Positions 53,709 through 61,672 of a stretch of DNA of 64,000 nt are shown here, piece after piece. Origin of the DNA: Ornithinibacillus caprae (GTDB lineage Bacteria > Bacillota > Bacilli > Bacillales > Amphibacillaceae); NCBI RefSeq assembly GCF_009728145.1, contig NZ_WOCA01000006.1, forward strand, positions 62,001-126,000. The letters are read 5' to 3'. Numbering within the stretch: the first letter of the stretch is position 1; each line of letters begins with the position of its first letter. Under the pieces are notes generated by a model, which was given only the letters and a program-made list of their open reading frames with translations, ran no database searches and was not told where the DNA came from. A program made the position numbers and the translations under genes.

Positions 53709-54218
53709 TTATAAGTATTTATCACTAATCACTTTCATATGGTGTAACTCGTGCCCGGCAATACCATATGCAATGGTACCTATTGAAACTGGGCTGTTCA
53801 TTACAGTTCCATTACGAACCCAGGCTGCTTCATCAATGGTTGAAATAAGGCTTAACGTGTTGGAACGTACCGTGTCAAAACCAGCTAGTAACTGCTCCCA
53901 GGATAATTTGTTAAAGTTTGCCGCAGAAACGTATTGATCCTGATCCATTGCTGGGAGTGGTGCAATTTCATTTCGTGCAATGGCAAGCATTCGATACGAC
54001 ATCACACGTTCCGAGTCGGTCATATGCCCAATCACTTCTTTTAAAGTCCATTTCCCTGGTGCGTACGCCTTCCTTGCTGACTCCTCTGATACGCTGCTTA
54101 AAAGGGTAATGGTCTTAGTTCGTTGCTTACTAAGTATTTCTTCAATATCTCCATCTGGCACAAGACTAACATACCTATCATGCTCTGGATTTTCAATAAA
54201 TAATGGTCGTGGACGCAC
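53709..54218 (-). CDS. DinB-like (DUF664/DinB_2) protein
   Basis: GTG 54218, six bases behind AGGAGG, gives 169 residues; the longer frame starting at 54233 would place that site inside the gene. The four-helix DinB fold is marked by 'SYAPGKW'-like 'KAYAPGKWTLKEVIGHMTDS' with a metal-binding histidine, and by 'YGIAGHELHHMKVISDKYL' with the other two. Members bind a divalent metal, and some act as thiol-dependent transferases (bacillithiol S-transferases). The substrate here is unknown. Confidence 0.85.
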   Translation of the reverse strand: MRPRPLFIENPEHDRYVSLVPDGDIEEILSKQRTKTITLLSSVSEESARKAYAPGKWTLKEVIGHMTDSERVMSYRMLAIARNEIAPLPAMDQDQYVSAANFNKLSWEQLLAGFDTVRSNTLSLISTIDEAAWVRNGTVMNSPVSIGTIAYGIAGHELHHMKVISDKYL

Positions 54219-54549
54219 AAGAATCCTCCTCATCGGAATAGTTAATTATGGTTCTAAGCTAATATTCGACTGTCAAGAAGATATTTCCTTTATTTTTGAT
54301 ATTAATTTCATTACCGCAAAATAATTGCAAATTAAACAACTTTATTATCTCTGTACAACTGAATTATGCAGTTAACATAATACAGATAATATATTGGATT
54401 AAATCACTTTTTATTCCACTAACCTGCTTCTTTAGCTTAATAAACTTAGTTCAATATTAACATAATATTCCAAACAATTATCCAAAAAATATAGACCATC
54501 AATTTGATGATCCCTTATTTCACTGTTGCCCCCGTTAATTCAATAGACC
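54219..54549. other. Intergenic, nothing recognised
   Basis: Very AT-rich DNA between two minus-strand genes. Apart from a small CATCAATTTGATG palindrome near 54498, I see no RNA motif or gene. Confidence 0.5.
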
Positions 54550-54993
54550 TTAGTTTGAATTATGAACAACATTCCCCCTAAAAATATAAGGTACTGTAGA
54601 TTTTTTCTTTATTAACCCTTTTAATTCTTTTGGTATATGTATGTGGTTTTCTGCCAAATCAGCTTCCATCCAAGTAACTTTTTCAATTTCTTCGGGAAAC
54701 GAGATGCTTATTTCTCCCCCGATTATTTCTCCATTAAAAGTGAAGACAATAGCGTGATGTCCTCTTTCTTCAAAGAATGCTTCACTTACAGTAAAAATAC
54801 CACCTAACTTAACATCTAACCCCGTTTCTTCTTTAACCTCACGAATCGCAGCTTCCTCTATTGTTTCTCCACATTCTACTGCACCACCAGGAAGTGTATA
54901 GTAAGATGAGTTTTGTCCTCTGTTTTTTACCATCAATACTTTTTCATTTTTCTCGTCAAATAGAAGTACATATGCAACATCGACTCTTTTCAA
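54550..54993 (-). CDS. Nudix hydrolase
   Basis: The 147-residue protein starts at TTG 54993 behind AGAGGGGG. The Nudix box is intact: G-G-A-V-E-C-G-E-T-I-E-E-A-A-I-R-E-V-K-E-E-T-G-L, with the glutamates that bind the metal in 'REVKEETG'. It is a single-domain MutT-like enzyme, which could clean 8-oxo-dGTP or hydrolyse another nucleoside diphosphate derivative. No partner gene suggests which. Confidence 0.88.
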   Translation of the reverse strand: MKRVDVAYVLLFDEKNEKVLMVKNRGQNSSYYTLPGGAVECGETIEEAAIREVKEETGLDVKLGGIFTVSEAFFEERGHHAIVFTFNGEIIGGEISISFPEEIEKVTWMEADLAENHIHIPKELKGLIKKKSTVPYIFRGNVVHNSN

Positions 54994-55140
54994 ACATTTT
55001 ACCCCCTCTGTTATTTTCTAAAAACCCAGCCCTATTAATGCACGAAAAAATATTGAGGCAATATCATTATGACAATCCTATTGTATAACTATTGCACCCA
55101 TCAGTGAATAAGTGGCTTACTGACAGGATATATTGTAATC

Positions 55141-55284
55141 CTAAATATTAAGATTAATATTCCCCAAATGATTAGAAATGCTTTCTAATACTTCAATCAA
55201 CTCTTTAATTTGAAATCCAATAAAAACAAAGGTTCCTGCAATAATGACCAAGAGAATAATCTTTAAAGTTTCATAGTTTTTCAA
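55141..55284 (-). CDS. Small single-pass membrane protein, 47 residues
   Basis: TTG 55284 with an AAGGGGG site 8-9 bases before it starts a 47-residue protein. It has a short charged N-terminus, one membrane segment ('IILLVIIAGTFVFIGFQI') and an amphipathic tail ('ELIEVLESISNHLGNI'). A longer in-frame start (55338) lacks a ribosome binding site. I do not recognise the family; such small proteins are common in Bacillaceae. Confidence 0.6.
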   Translation of the reverse strand: MKNYETLKIILLVIIAGTFVFIGFQIKELIEVLESISNHLGNINLNI

Positions 55285-55430
55285 AATACTTTCCCCCTTC
55301 ATTAAAAATAATGTGATAACACAAAGAAATTGAGCCATTCTTCAACTAAATACGGCTTAATAAAGGCTTAAGTTTTATAAATTTACTCTCTAACATTTTT
55401 TAGATTTCCCCTTAAATATTTCACACAATA

Positions 55431-55499
55431 GGAGCTACAATTTCTTATTCAACTTATGCCAAACGTTTAGCAAAATAAGAATAAAGGAATTGCAGCCTC
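55431..55499. repeat. Imperfect inverted repeat of about 20 bp
   Basis: GGAGCTACAATTTCTTATTC (55431-55450) is an imperfect inverse of 55480-55499 (GAATAAAGGAATTGCAGCCTC region). The right arm also forms its own stem (AAGGAATTG/CAATTCCTT). It could be a small palindromic element or terminator. Confidence 0.45.
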
Positions 55500-55692
55500 A
55501 ATTCCTTAATCACCAATCAAAAATTTTATATACAGCTGTTTTGTGATTTTCAAGTACGTTCTTTCAAAACTTCTACAATTATTTTAACATAAAATGACAA
55601 TTATCCACCTGGTTTAAAAGTCAGCATATAAATAACATTCAATTCACATAGGAAATAACCACATTGACAAAGGCGGCTTCTTTTTTTTAATC

Positions 55693-55766
55693 AGATAGGA
55701 AAGAATGAAATTCCCTATCCTGCATAAGTGCAACTGGGCATTCATCATAAAGGCTTGGCTAATGTC
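55693..55766 (+). repeat. Dispersed intergenic repeat, copy C
   Basis: AGATAGGAAAGAATGAAATT, CCCTATCCTGCATAAGTG, CAACT, then ATTCATCATAAAGGCTTG. It parallels copies A (24711-24782) and B (39711-39789) over its full length. Confidence 0.78.
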
Positions 55767-55841
55767 TAATTTTCTAACAGCGAATATTAATGTAGTTCAG
55801 CAAATCCCCATCTTCCCCGATACAAAAAATACCTCTCCCTA

Positions 55842-55872
55842 AAAACTTTTCTACTTTTTTAAAGGTATATAT
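55842..55872 (+). promoter_or_regulatory. Probable ECF-type promoter of the asparagine synthetase gene
   Basis: AAAACTTTT (55842-55850), 13 bases, GGTATATAT (55864-55872). The same two 9-mers with exactly the same spacing precede the ECF sigma gene at 57803-57833. In ECF terms the -35 is AAAAAC and the -10 GGTATA, 17 bases apart. Confidence 0.7.
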
Positions 55873-55899
55873 TACGAAACGTAATTAGGGGGAGTAAGT

Positions 55900-57786
55900 A
55901 TGTGTGGGTTTATTGGATTTATAAACAGTAATCAAGAAAATCAAGAGGGCGTAATGGATAGGATGCTGGATACCATTAAACATAGAGGACCTGACAGTGG
56001 AGAGAAGTATTGCTCTGAAAAAATATCTTTAGGGTTTAGACGGCTACGTATTATTGATCTTTCTGAAGAAGGAAATCAACCAATGCAAAATGAAGACAAA
56101 AGCTGTGTATTAGTATTTAACGGAGAAATTTATAATTATCAAGAATTAAGGGAGGAATTATTAGATCGGGGACATCACTTTAAAAGTAATACAGACAGCG
56201 AAGTGGTTATCCACGCATATGAAGAGTATGGTGTAGAACTATTAAGGAGGCTTAGAGGAATGTTTTCCTTTGCAATATGGGATCATAAGAATGAATCCTT
56301 ATTTTTAGCGAGAGATATGTTTGGTGTTAAACCATTATATTACAGCCAACATACTTCAGATGAATCCTTTATATTTGGATCGGAAATTAAAAGCTTCCTC
56401 CCATACCCAGGATTTAAGAAGGAATTCAATCAAGAAGCATTAAAGCCATACTTAACATTTCAATACTCTGTGTTTGAAGAAACCTTCTTTAAAGGTGTAC
56501 ATAAGCTTAAGCCCGCCCATTATCTGATATATAAACAAGGGAGTATCGAAATAAAGCCATATTCCATTATCGATTTTAACGAGAATAATCTTAGTGAACA
56601 GCAGTGCATGGATCGGATAAATGAACAATTAAATGATTCTGTACAACACCATAAAAATAGTGATGTAAATGTGGGATCGTTCTTATCAGGTGGGGTAGAC
56701 TCCAGCTATATCACAGCATTACTTGAGCCTAATAAAACATTTTCTATCGGTTTTCAAGACTACGATGGAATCTTTAATGAGACCAATATAGCAAATGATT
56801 TATCTAAGAGGCTTGGTATAGAAAATCATCAAAAACTGCTCGATGCTGAAACCTTTTTTGATTCCCTTCCAACCATTCAATATCATATGGATGAACCACT
56901 TGCTGATTTATCCGCAGTTCCTTTATATTTTGTTTCAAAGCTAGCAAGTGAACATGTGACAGTAGTGCTATCTGGTGAGGGAGCTGATGAATTATTTGGT
57001 GGATATGCTTGGTATCAAAAGTCATTAAAGTCTAACATATATGAGAAATTACCATCAACTATTCGTCGGGCAATCGCTCGATTCAGTAAGCTATTACCTC
57101 AAAATAAAGTAACGACCTTTTTAATAAAAGGTGGGCAGAATATAGAGGAGAAGTTTATTGGCCAAGCAAAAATATTTGAAGAGGAAGAGGCTCTACATGT
57201 ATTACAGGTAGAGTATAGAAGTTCACCAACTATACAAAGTATTACATCAGAGGTATATGCGGATGTACAAGATAAAGATGATCTCACCAAGATGCAATAC
57301 CTAGATTTAAAGCTATGGTTACCCGGGGATATATTATTAAAGGCAGATAAAATGAGTATGGCTCATTCGATTGAAGTAAGAGTCCCATTTCTTGATAAAG
57401 AAGTAATGACATTAGCTACTAAAATACCTAGTAAGTTTAGAGATAATAAATACGCCCTAAGAAAAGCTGCTAATCAAGTCCTGCCAAAAGAATGGTCAAC
57501 TAGGAAAAAGGTTGGATTTCCAGTGCCGTTTCGACAGTGGATTAGGGAAGAGAAATATTACAACTTAATCAGAGAAATGTTTCAGTCAGATATTGCAGAA
57601 AAATTTTTTCATCCACAGGTACTGATGGATTTGTTAAATGACCATTTCTCGGAAAAGAAAAATAATACAAGAAAAATATGGACTGTTTATACTTTTTTAA
57701 TATGGTACAAACGATTTTTTATATACGAGGCAGAGAACAGCGTTGATAACCAACTTGAATCTATAGGGCTAGCGAAAAAAGCATAA
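55900..57786 (+). CDS. Asparagine synthetase, glutamine-hydrolysing (AsnB/AsnO-like)
   Basis: The 628-residue protein has an N-terminal class II glutamine amidotransferase domain with the nucleophile C2 directly after the start ('MCGFIGFIN'), 'DTIKHRGPDSGE' and 'VFNGEIYNYQELREELL'. The synthetase domain has the PP-loop 'SFLSGGVDSSYITAL' and 'VVLSGEGADELFGGY'. It makes asparagine from aspartate, ATP and glutamine, or in some relatives amidates another acceptor such as peptidoglycan or a natural product. Its promoter matches that of the ECF sigma gene 79 bases downstream, so a stress or envelope role seems more likely than basic asparagine supply. Confidence 0.88.
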   Translation: MCGFIGFINSNQENQEGVMDRMLDTIKHRGPDSGEKYCSEKISLGFRRLRIIDLSEEGNQPMQNEDKSCVLVFNGEIYNYQELREELLDRGHHFKSNTDSEVVIHAYEEYGVELLRRLRGMFSFAIWDHKNESLFLARDMFGVKPLYYSQHTSDESFIFGSEIKSFLPYPGFKKEFNQEALKPYLTFQYSVFEETFFKGVHKLKPAHYLIYKQGSIEIKPYSIIDFNENNLSEQQCMDRINEQLNDSVQHHKNSDVNVGSFLSGGVDSSYITALLEPNKTFSIGFQDYDGIFNETNIANDLSKRLGIENHQKLLDAETFFDSLPTIQYHMDEPLADLSAVPLYFVSKLASEHVTVVLSGEGADELFGGYAWYQKSLKSNIYEKLPSTIRRAIARFSKLLPQNKVTTFLIKGGQNIEEKFIGQAKIFEEEEALHVLQVEYRSSPTIQSITSEVYADVQDKDDLTKMQYLDLKLWLPGDILLKADKMSMAHSIEVRVPFLDKEVMTLATKIPSKFRDNKYALRKAANQVLPKEWSTRKKVGFPVPFRQWIREEKYYNLIREMFQSDIAEKFFHPQVLMDLLNDHFSEKKNNTRKIWTVYTFLIWYKRFFIYEAENSVDNQLESIGLAKKA

Positions 57787-57802
57787 AAAATATCACTTGT
57801 CG

Positions 57803-57833
57803 AAAACTTTTTTAAAGTTTCAGAGGTATATAT
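57803..57833 (+). promoter_or_regulatory. Probable ECF autoregulatory promoter
   Basis: AAAACTTTT (57803-57811), 13 bases, GGTATATAT (57825-57833), ahead of the sigma gene at 57866. It is identical in elements and spacing to the promoter of the asparagine synthetase gene. Confidence 0.7.
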
Positions 57834-57865
57834 AGTAAGAACGAATAGAAGGGGGACTGAAGGTA

Positions 57866-58408
57866 TTGTCTGAACGGGAGAAAAAATTAATAAAAAAAAT
57901 AAAAAAAGGAAATCAATTTGCGTTCAAACAATTGTATGAAGCCTATGCAGATTATTCACTACGAACAGCATTTGCGATTACAAGAAATCAAAGTGATGCA
58001 TCCGATATCGTTCAAGAAACATTTATTAAAGTTTATCGAAATATTGATTCCTATGATACGTCCAAACCATTTAAACCATGGTTCTATCAAATATTAATAA
58101 ATGAGACCAAAAGGTATTTAAAAAAGTCATCCAACCAAGAAATGAATGTAGAATTTGAACATGCATTGGATTACCTGTTTTATATTTCACAGGAAGAGGA
58201 AAATGGAGAGGCGAAAGAAGATCTTGAATGGGGTTTAGAACAATTGGATGAGCTTCATCGGACAGTAATTACATTAAAGTATCTAAATGGTTTTTCCATT
58301 AAGGAGATTGCAGAGCTATTAGAGCTTAATGTTAATACGATAAAATCTAGACTTTATAAAGGAAGGCAAAGCCTGAAAAAAATTATGGGAGGGATGAAGC
58401 ATGAATAA
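57866..58408 (+). CDS. ECF-type sigma factor (second in window)
   Basis: The 180-residue protein has region 2 ('NQSDASDIVQETFIKVYRNI', 'KPFKPWFYQILINETKRYLK') and region 4 ('LDELHRTVITLKYLNGFSIK' then 'EIAELLELNVNTIKSRLYKG'). The start is TTG 57866 behind AGGGGGACTGAAGG. It overlaps the anti-sigma gene by 8 bases. The promoter just upstream is shared with the asparagine synthetase gene and fits autoregulation. It differs clearly from the ECF sigma at 6370-6957. Confidence 0.93.
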   Translation: MSEREKKLIKKIKKGNQFAFKQLYEAYADYSLRTAFAITRNQSDASDIVQETFIKVYRNIDSYDTSKPFKPWFYQILINETKRYLKKSSNQEMNVEFEHALDYLFYISQEEENGEAKEDLEWGLEQLDELHRTVITLKYLNGFSIKEIAELLELNVNTIKSRLYKGRQSLKKIMGGMKHE

Positions 58409-59177
58409 CGATGAACTGAATAAGAAAATTACCAAACATATGATAGAAGACACGGATTCAGTCACAGAACTAAAAGAAGAAACATGGAATAAAATTAATC
58501 AAGAATTATTTCCTTCCAAAAATAAAGTTAAGAAAAAATCAAGAAAGAAACCGATTTTTACATTAGTAAGTGCAGCAATAATTCTTTTTGCAATCGTATT
58601 TGGTGTAACTGAACCAGGTCAGGCAATGATTCAAGGACTTAAGGAAATGTTTGTAGAAGAAAAGCAACAAGTTATAGAAATAGAAGGGGATAAAGAGATT
58701 AGAGATGTCGAATTAGAAACAAATGAGGAACTCGAATATATCATGTATGTAGATAAATCTTTTTATAAAATGACCAAAACAGATACAGGTGATCGAATCG
58801 TTCCTGCTCAAGAATTAGAAGATAGATTTCCAGATGTATCTATGGAAATTACACGTAAAGAAAATGTGTCCGTGGAAGAAGTTATCGAAGAGATAAAAGC
58901 AACGATTGAGGCGGATGGATTAATCATTAATCAAGAAGAGCATGTCGATACTCCAATAGAAGGTTTTGTGATCAAAGCACTTGGACCGGAATATACAAAT
59001 GAGCATGGAAAAACCGGACATCAGTGGGATACTCCAATTAATAGATATTACGTAACGGAACCAATAGATAATCAGTTTTTTGTAATTAAACAGGAATATT
59101 TCTTAGAAGCTGCTGAAGGGCATGGAGTACGCCTGAATTCGATGCTAGAAAGCTTTGAGATTGTAAATCGTGAATAG
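58401..59177 (+). CDS. Putative membrane anti-sigma factor
   Basis: The 258-residue protein has a charged cytosolic N-terminus of about 50 residues, one membrane segment ('IFTLVSAAIILFAIVFGV') and an outer domain of about 185 residues with a DUF4367-like flavour ('FFVIKQEYFLEAAEGHG'). The layout and 8-base overlap with the ECF sigma gene make it the cognate membrane anti-sigma. No zinc-binding H-x-x-x-C-x-x-C motif is present, so it is not a ZAS-type anti-sigma. The signal sensed is unknown. Confidence 0.78.
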   Translation: MNNDELNKKITKHMIEDTDSVTELKEETWNKINQELFPSKNKVKKKSRKKPIFTLVSAAIILFAIVFGVTEPGQAMIQGLKEMFVEEKQQVIEIEGDKEIRDVELETNEELEYIMYVDKSFYKMTKTDTGDRIVPAQELEDRFPDVSMEITRKENVSVEEVIEEIKATIEADGLIINQEEHVDTPIEGFVIKALGPEYTNEHGKTGHQWDTPINRYYVTEPIDNQFFVIKQEYFLEAAEGHGVRLNSMLESFEIVNRE

Positions 59178-59191
59178 AGAAGGTGTAAGGT

Positions 59192-59423
59192 GTGTGTGGC
59201 TTTCTTGGCATACTCTTAAAATAAAACGCGACTACCTTTCTATATTCAGCAGGCTATGGAGCTAATCAAGCATCGTGGTCCCGATGAATCAAGTTTTTAC
59301 CAAGATTTTAATATAGTAATGGACTTCCTCTATCTTCGTATTATCGATAAGGATGGTGGAGGCCAGCCTTTTTTCTTTCATGATGATCGCATTGAAGATG
59401 TATATGACTACGATAACGCATAA
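59192..59423 (+). pseudogene. Decayed second asparagine synthetase (N-terminal remnant)
   Basis: A GTG at 59192 behind AGAAGGTG encodes C-G-F-L-G-I-L, the class II amidotransferase start, then stops. In another frame from ATG 59256, 'MELIKHRGPDESSFYQ' and 'LYLRIIDKDGGGQPF' match the next conserved stretches of AsnB-like proteins before a stop at 59421. The frames do not connect, and most of the domain and the whole synthetase half are missing. Confidence 0.75.
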
Positions 59424-59478
59424 TAAGGCAATGGATAGAGAAACTATTCCTATAGATTATTAAAGGGGTAGATTAGGT

Positions 59479-60132
59479 ATGGAGTTGGATTGGATTTGGA
59501 AGGCAATAGTTGTTGTAATTGCAGGGACCATTTTGTTACGGATAGCTGGTAGGAAGTCAATTTCCCAAATGACTCTGCCACAAACCGTTATTATGATTGG
59601 TATTGGATCTTTACTAATACAGCCTGTTGCTGGAGATAATATATGGAGGACAATTGGTGCAGGTGCTATTTTAGTTATTACTTTGGTTATCATGGAGTAT
59701 ACACAAATAAAAGGCAATGTATTTGAAAAGCTTATATCTGGAAACTCAAAGGTGTTAATAGAGAATGGGCAGTTAAATGAGGCTAACTTGAGAAAAGTTA
59801 GATTAACAGTTGATCAATTAGAAGGTAACCTGAGACAACAAAACGTTTCCAAAATAGAAGATGTTCAATATGCTACATTGGAGCCTAATGGTCAGCTTGG
59901 ATTCACGTTAAAGCCAGAGGCAACACCTGTAACAAAAAAGGAATTTCAACAGTTAGTAGATTTAATGAATCAAACGTTAAGCCAAATTCCTTCAAATCCT
60001 ACTATCGCTCATATGAATGAGCAAATTATGCAAATCAAAAAACAATTAAATCAGTCCCAACATACAGACACTATTTTTACTGAAGTTGCAGATAATGGGC
60101 ATGACAAACAAGTACCGAAACATTTGAAATAG
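59479..60132 (+). CDS. DUF421 (YetF-like) membrane protein
   Basis: The 217-residue protein has three N-terminal membrane segments followed by the soluble DUF421 domain. Diagnostic stretches are 'LLRIAGRKSISQMTLPQTVI', 'LISGNSKVLIENGQLNEANL' and 'DVQYATLEPNGQLGF'. This matches the YetF/YdfR/YrbG family of Bacillus. Some members are needed for spore germination or envelope function, but the molecular role is unclear. AAAGGGG precedes the ATG. Confidence 0.88.
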   Translation: MELDWIWKAIVVVIAGTILLRIAGRKSISQMTLPQTVIMIGIGSLLIQPVAGDNIWRTIGAGAILVITLVIMEYTQIKGNVFEKLISGNSKVLIENGQLNEANLRKVRLTVDQLEGNLRQQNVSKIEDVQYATLEPNGQLGFTLKPEATPVTKKEFQQLVDLMNQTLSQIPSNPTIAHMNEQIMQIKKQLNQSQHTDTIFTEVADNGHDKQVPKHLK

Positions 60133-60138
60133 TTAACG

Positions 60139-60163
60139 AAAGGGATGTGATTAACATCCCTTT
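60139..60163. terminator. Bidirectional terminator between convergent genes
   Basis: AAAGGGATGT (60139-60148) pairs with ACATCCCTTT (60154-60163); it touches the 3' end of the diguanylate cyclase gene. Confidence 0.8.
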
Positions 60164-61424
60164 AATACTTGCTTTTAAAACGAACAGACAATGGTAAATC
60201 GTTGTAACCATTCTTTGATATCAATCGATTTTTCCCCAGATCCTTGGCTTTTAAGAGTAACTGATCTGCATATACGTAAGCTTTTTTAATCTCAATTTCT
60301 TCACAAGTTTTGTAATAGTATAATCCAAACGAAGCGGTATGTTGAATTTTTACAGGATATGTCTTATATTCTGCTGTTGCAGGGTTATTTTTAACCCCAT
60401 CCCTCATTTTCTCAACAAGAGCCACGCATTCTTGATATTCTCTATTCCTTAAGAAAATGGTAAATTCTTCTCCTCCACTTCGGAACAGATAATCCTCATC
60501 CTTAAGATAGCTTTGTAGAGTTGCGGCAAAGTGTTGAATGACGCGGTCTCCAACAGCATGATTATACGTGTCGTTGATTGGCTTGAAGGAATCAATATCG
60601 GTAACAATGATGCCTAGTTTCTCCCCGGTCTTGTTCAGTTCATTCATGGTTTTATCCATATATGCTCGGTTATATACCTCTGTCAAAAAGTCGGTATAGG
60701 CCATTTGCTCAAATTTGTCTCGTTCGACTTTATGCTGAATACTTTGGTTCTTTTCCATAAAGGAACGACTAACAAGATAATTTAGCAGGAATAAGCCAAT
60801 TAGCATTTCCCATTGTTCATGTAATAAGAACATAAAGAGTAGTCCATTTGAAAAAGCTATTTTCCCCATATCTAGAATGTTTCGACTTTTAATGAAATCA
60901 ATGGCGTCTTTTATTGTTTTTATGTCCCCCATAAATGTAAATAAGACGATTAAATAGAGATCAGATAATAACGACATAGCAATTACGAGAATAATTATGA
61001 CGAACCAAAAACCAAGGGGAACTGCCTCAAAAAAAGGAGAAATATAATGATATACATAAAATGCAATTGAACTATTCAACGCAAACGAACCAATATTATA
61101 GAAAACATGCAAAAATTCATCTGGATCTGCTGTTTTTGTAAATTTGCGAATAAAATAGACGGTAAATCGATAAAGTGTCTCAAATATAAAAATGCCTAGT
61201 GGTCCGGCAAAAAGTCCCATTGATAAACTATAGGTTACCCCGTAGTCCATATTTACATTACCTTTTTTCACAATTACTGCTAGGTGTGAGTAAAGTGTTG
61301 AGAACAACAAATAGAATACTAATGCTATCAAGTAAATGTTGGGTTCGAGTGTAACTTGTTTAGAAACAAGCGCCACAATAAATGAAACGGAAAATAAAGA
61401 AATTATAAATGCCTTCACACGCAT
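60162..61424 (-). CDS. Membrane diguanylate cyclase (GGDEF)
   Basis: ATG 61424 behind AAGGAGG gives 420 residues. About six membrane segments (residues 5-215) form an unknown sensor region, followed by a GGDEF domain. The active site reads R-S-G-G-E-E-F (an active GGEEF form), and 'LGIIVTDIDSFKPINDTYNH' carries the metal-binding aspartate. It should make c-di-GMP. No clear RxxD inhibitory site is seen directly before the active loop. The ydaLM-like exopolysaccharide genes elsewhere in the window are possible targets, which is inference. Confidence 0.88.
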   Translation of the reverse strand: MRVKAFIISLFSVSFIVALVSKQVTLEPNIYLIALVFYLLFSTLYSHLAVIVKKGNVNMDYGVTYSLSMGLFAGPLGIFIFETLYRFTVYFIRKFTKTADPDEFLHVFYNIGSFALNSSIAFYVYHYISPFFEAVPLGFWFVIIILVIAMSLLSDLYLIVLFTFMGDIKTIKDAIDFIKSRNILDMGKIAFSNGLLFMFLLHEQWEMLIGLFLLNYLVSRSFMEKNQSIQHKVERDKFEQMAYTDFLTEVYNRAYMDKTMNELNKTGEKLGIIVTDIDSFKPINDTYNHAVGDRVIQHFAATLQSYLKDEDYLFRSGGEEFTIFLRNREYQECVALVEKMRDGVKNNPATAEYKTYPVKIQHTASFGLYYYKTCEEIEIKKAYVYADQLLLKAKDLGKNRLISKNGYNDLPLSVRFKSKY

Positions 61425-61672
61425 TGTAGTTGTCCTCCTTCCCCACACGTATATAGGAAAATTTTCCTAATATAATCATACCATAACTTAGTAGCTATTC
61501 TATTAATTTTTTTAGAAACAAAAAGATAATTTTGCAATCTAAAATAAGTACCGCAAATGGTTGGCGATCATCTGCTTATTTTAAAATACTTTTAACGAAC
61601 TCCTTTCATATTAATAAAGTTTCGTGGAAATACTAGAACATATAAGGAAATTGATATGGAAGGGGTACCGTA

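Noticed and set aside
61543-61584. Possible small RNA or terminator upstream of katE
   Set aside because: AAAATAAG and CTTATTTT can pair, but the loop is about 25 bases and no promoter or T-run is clear, so I could not support a call.
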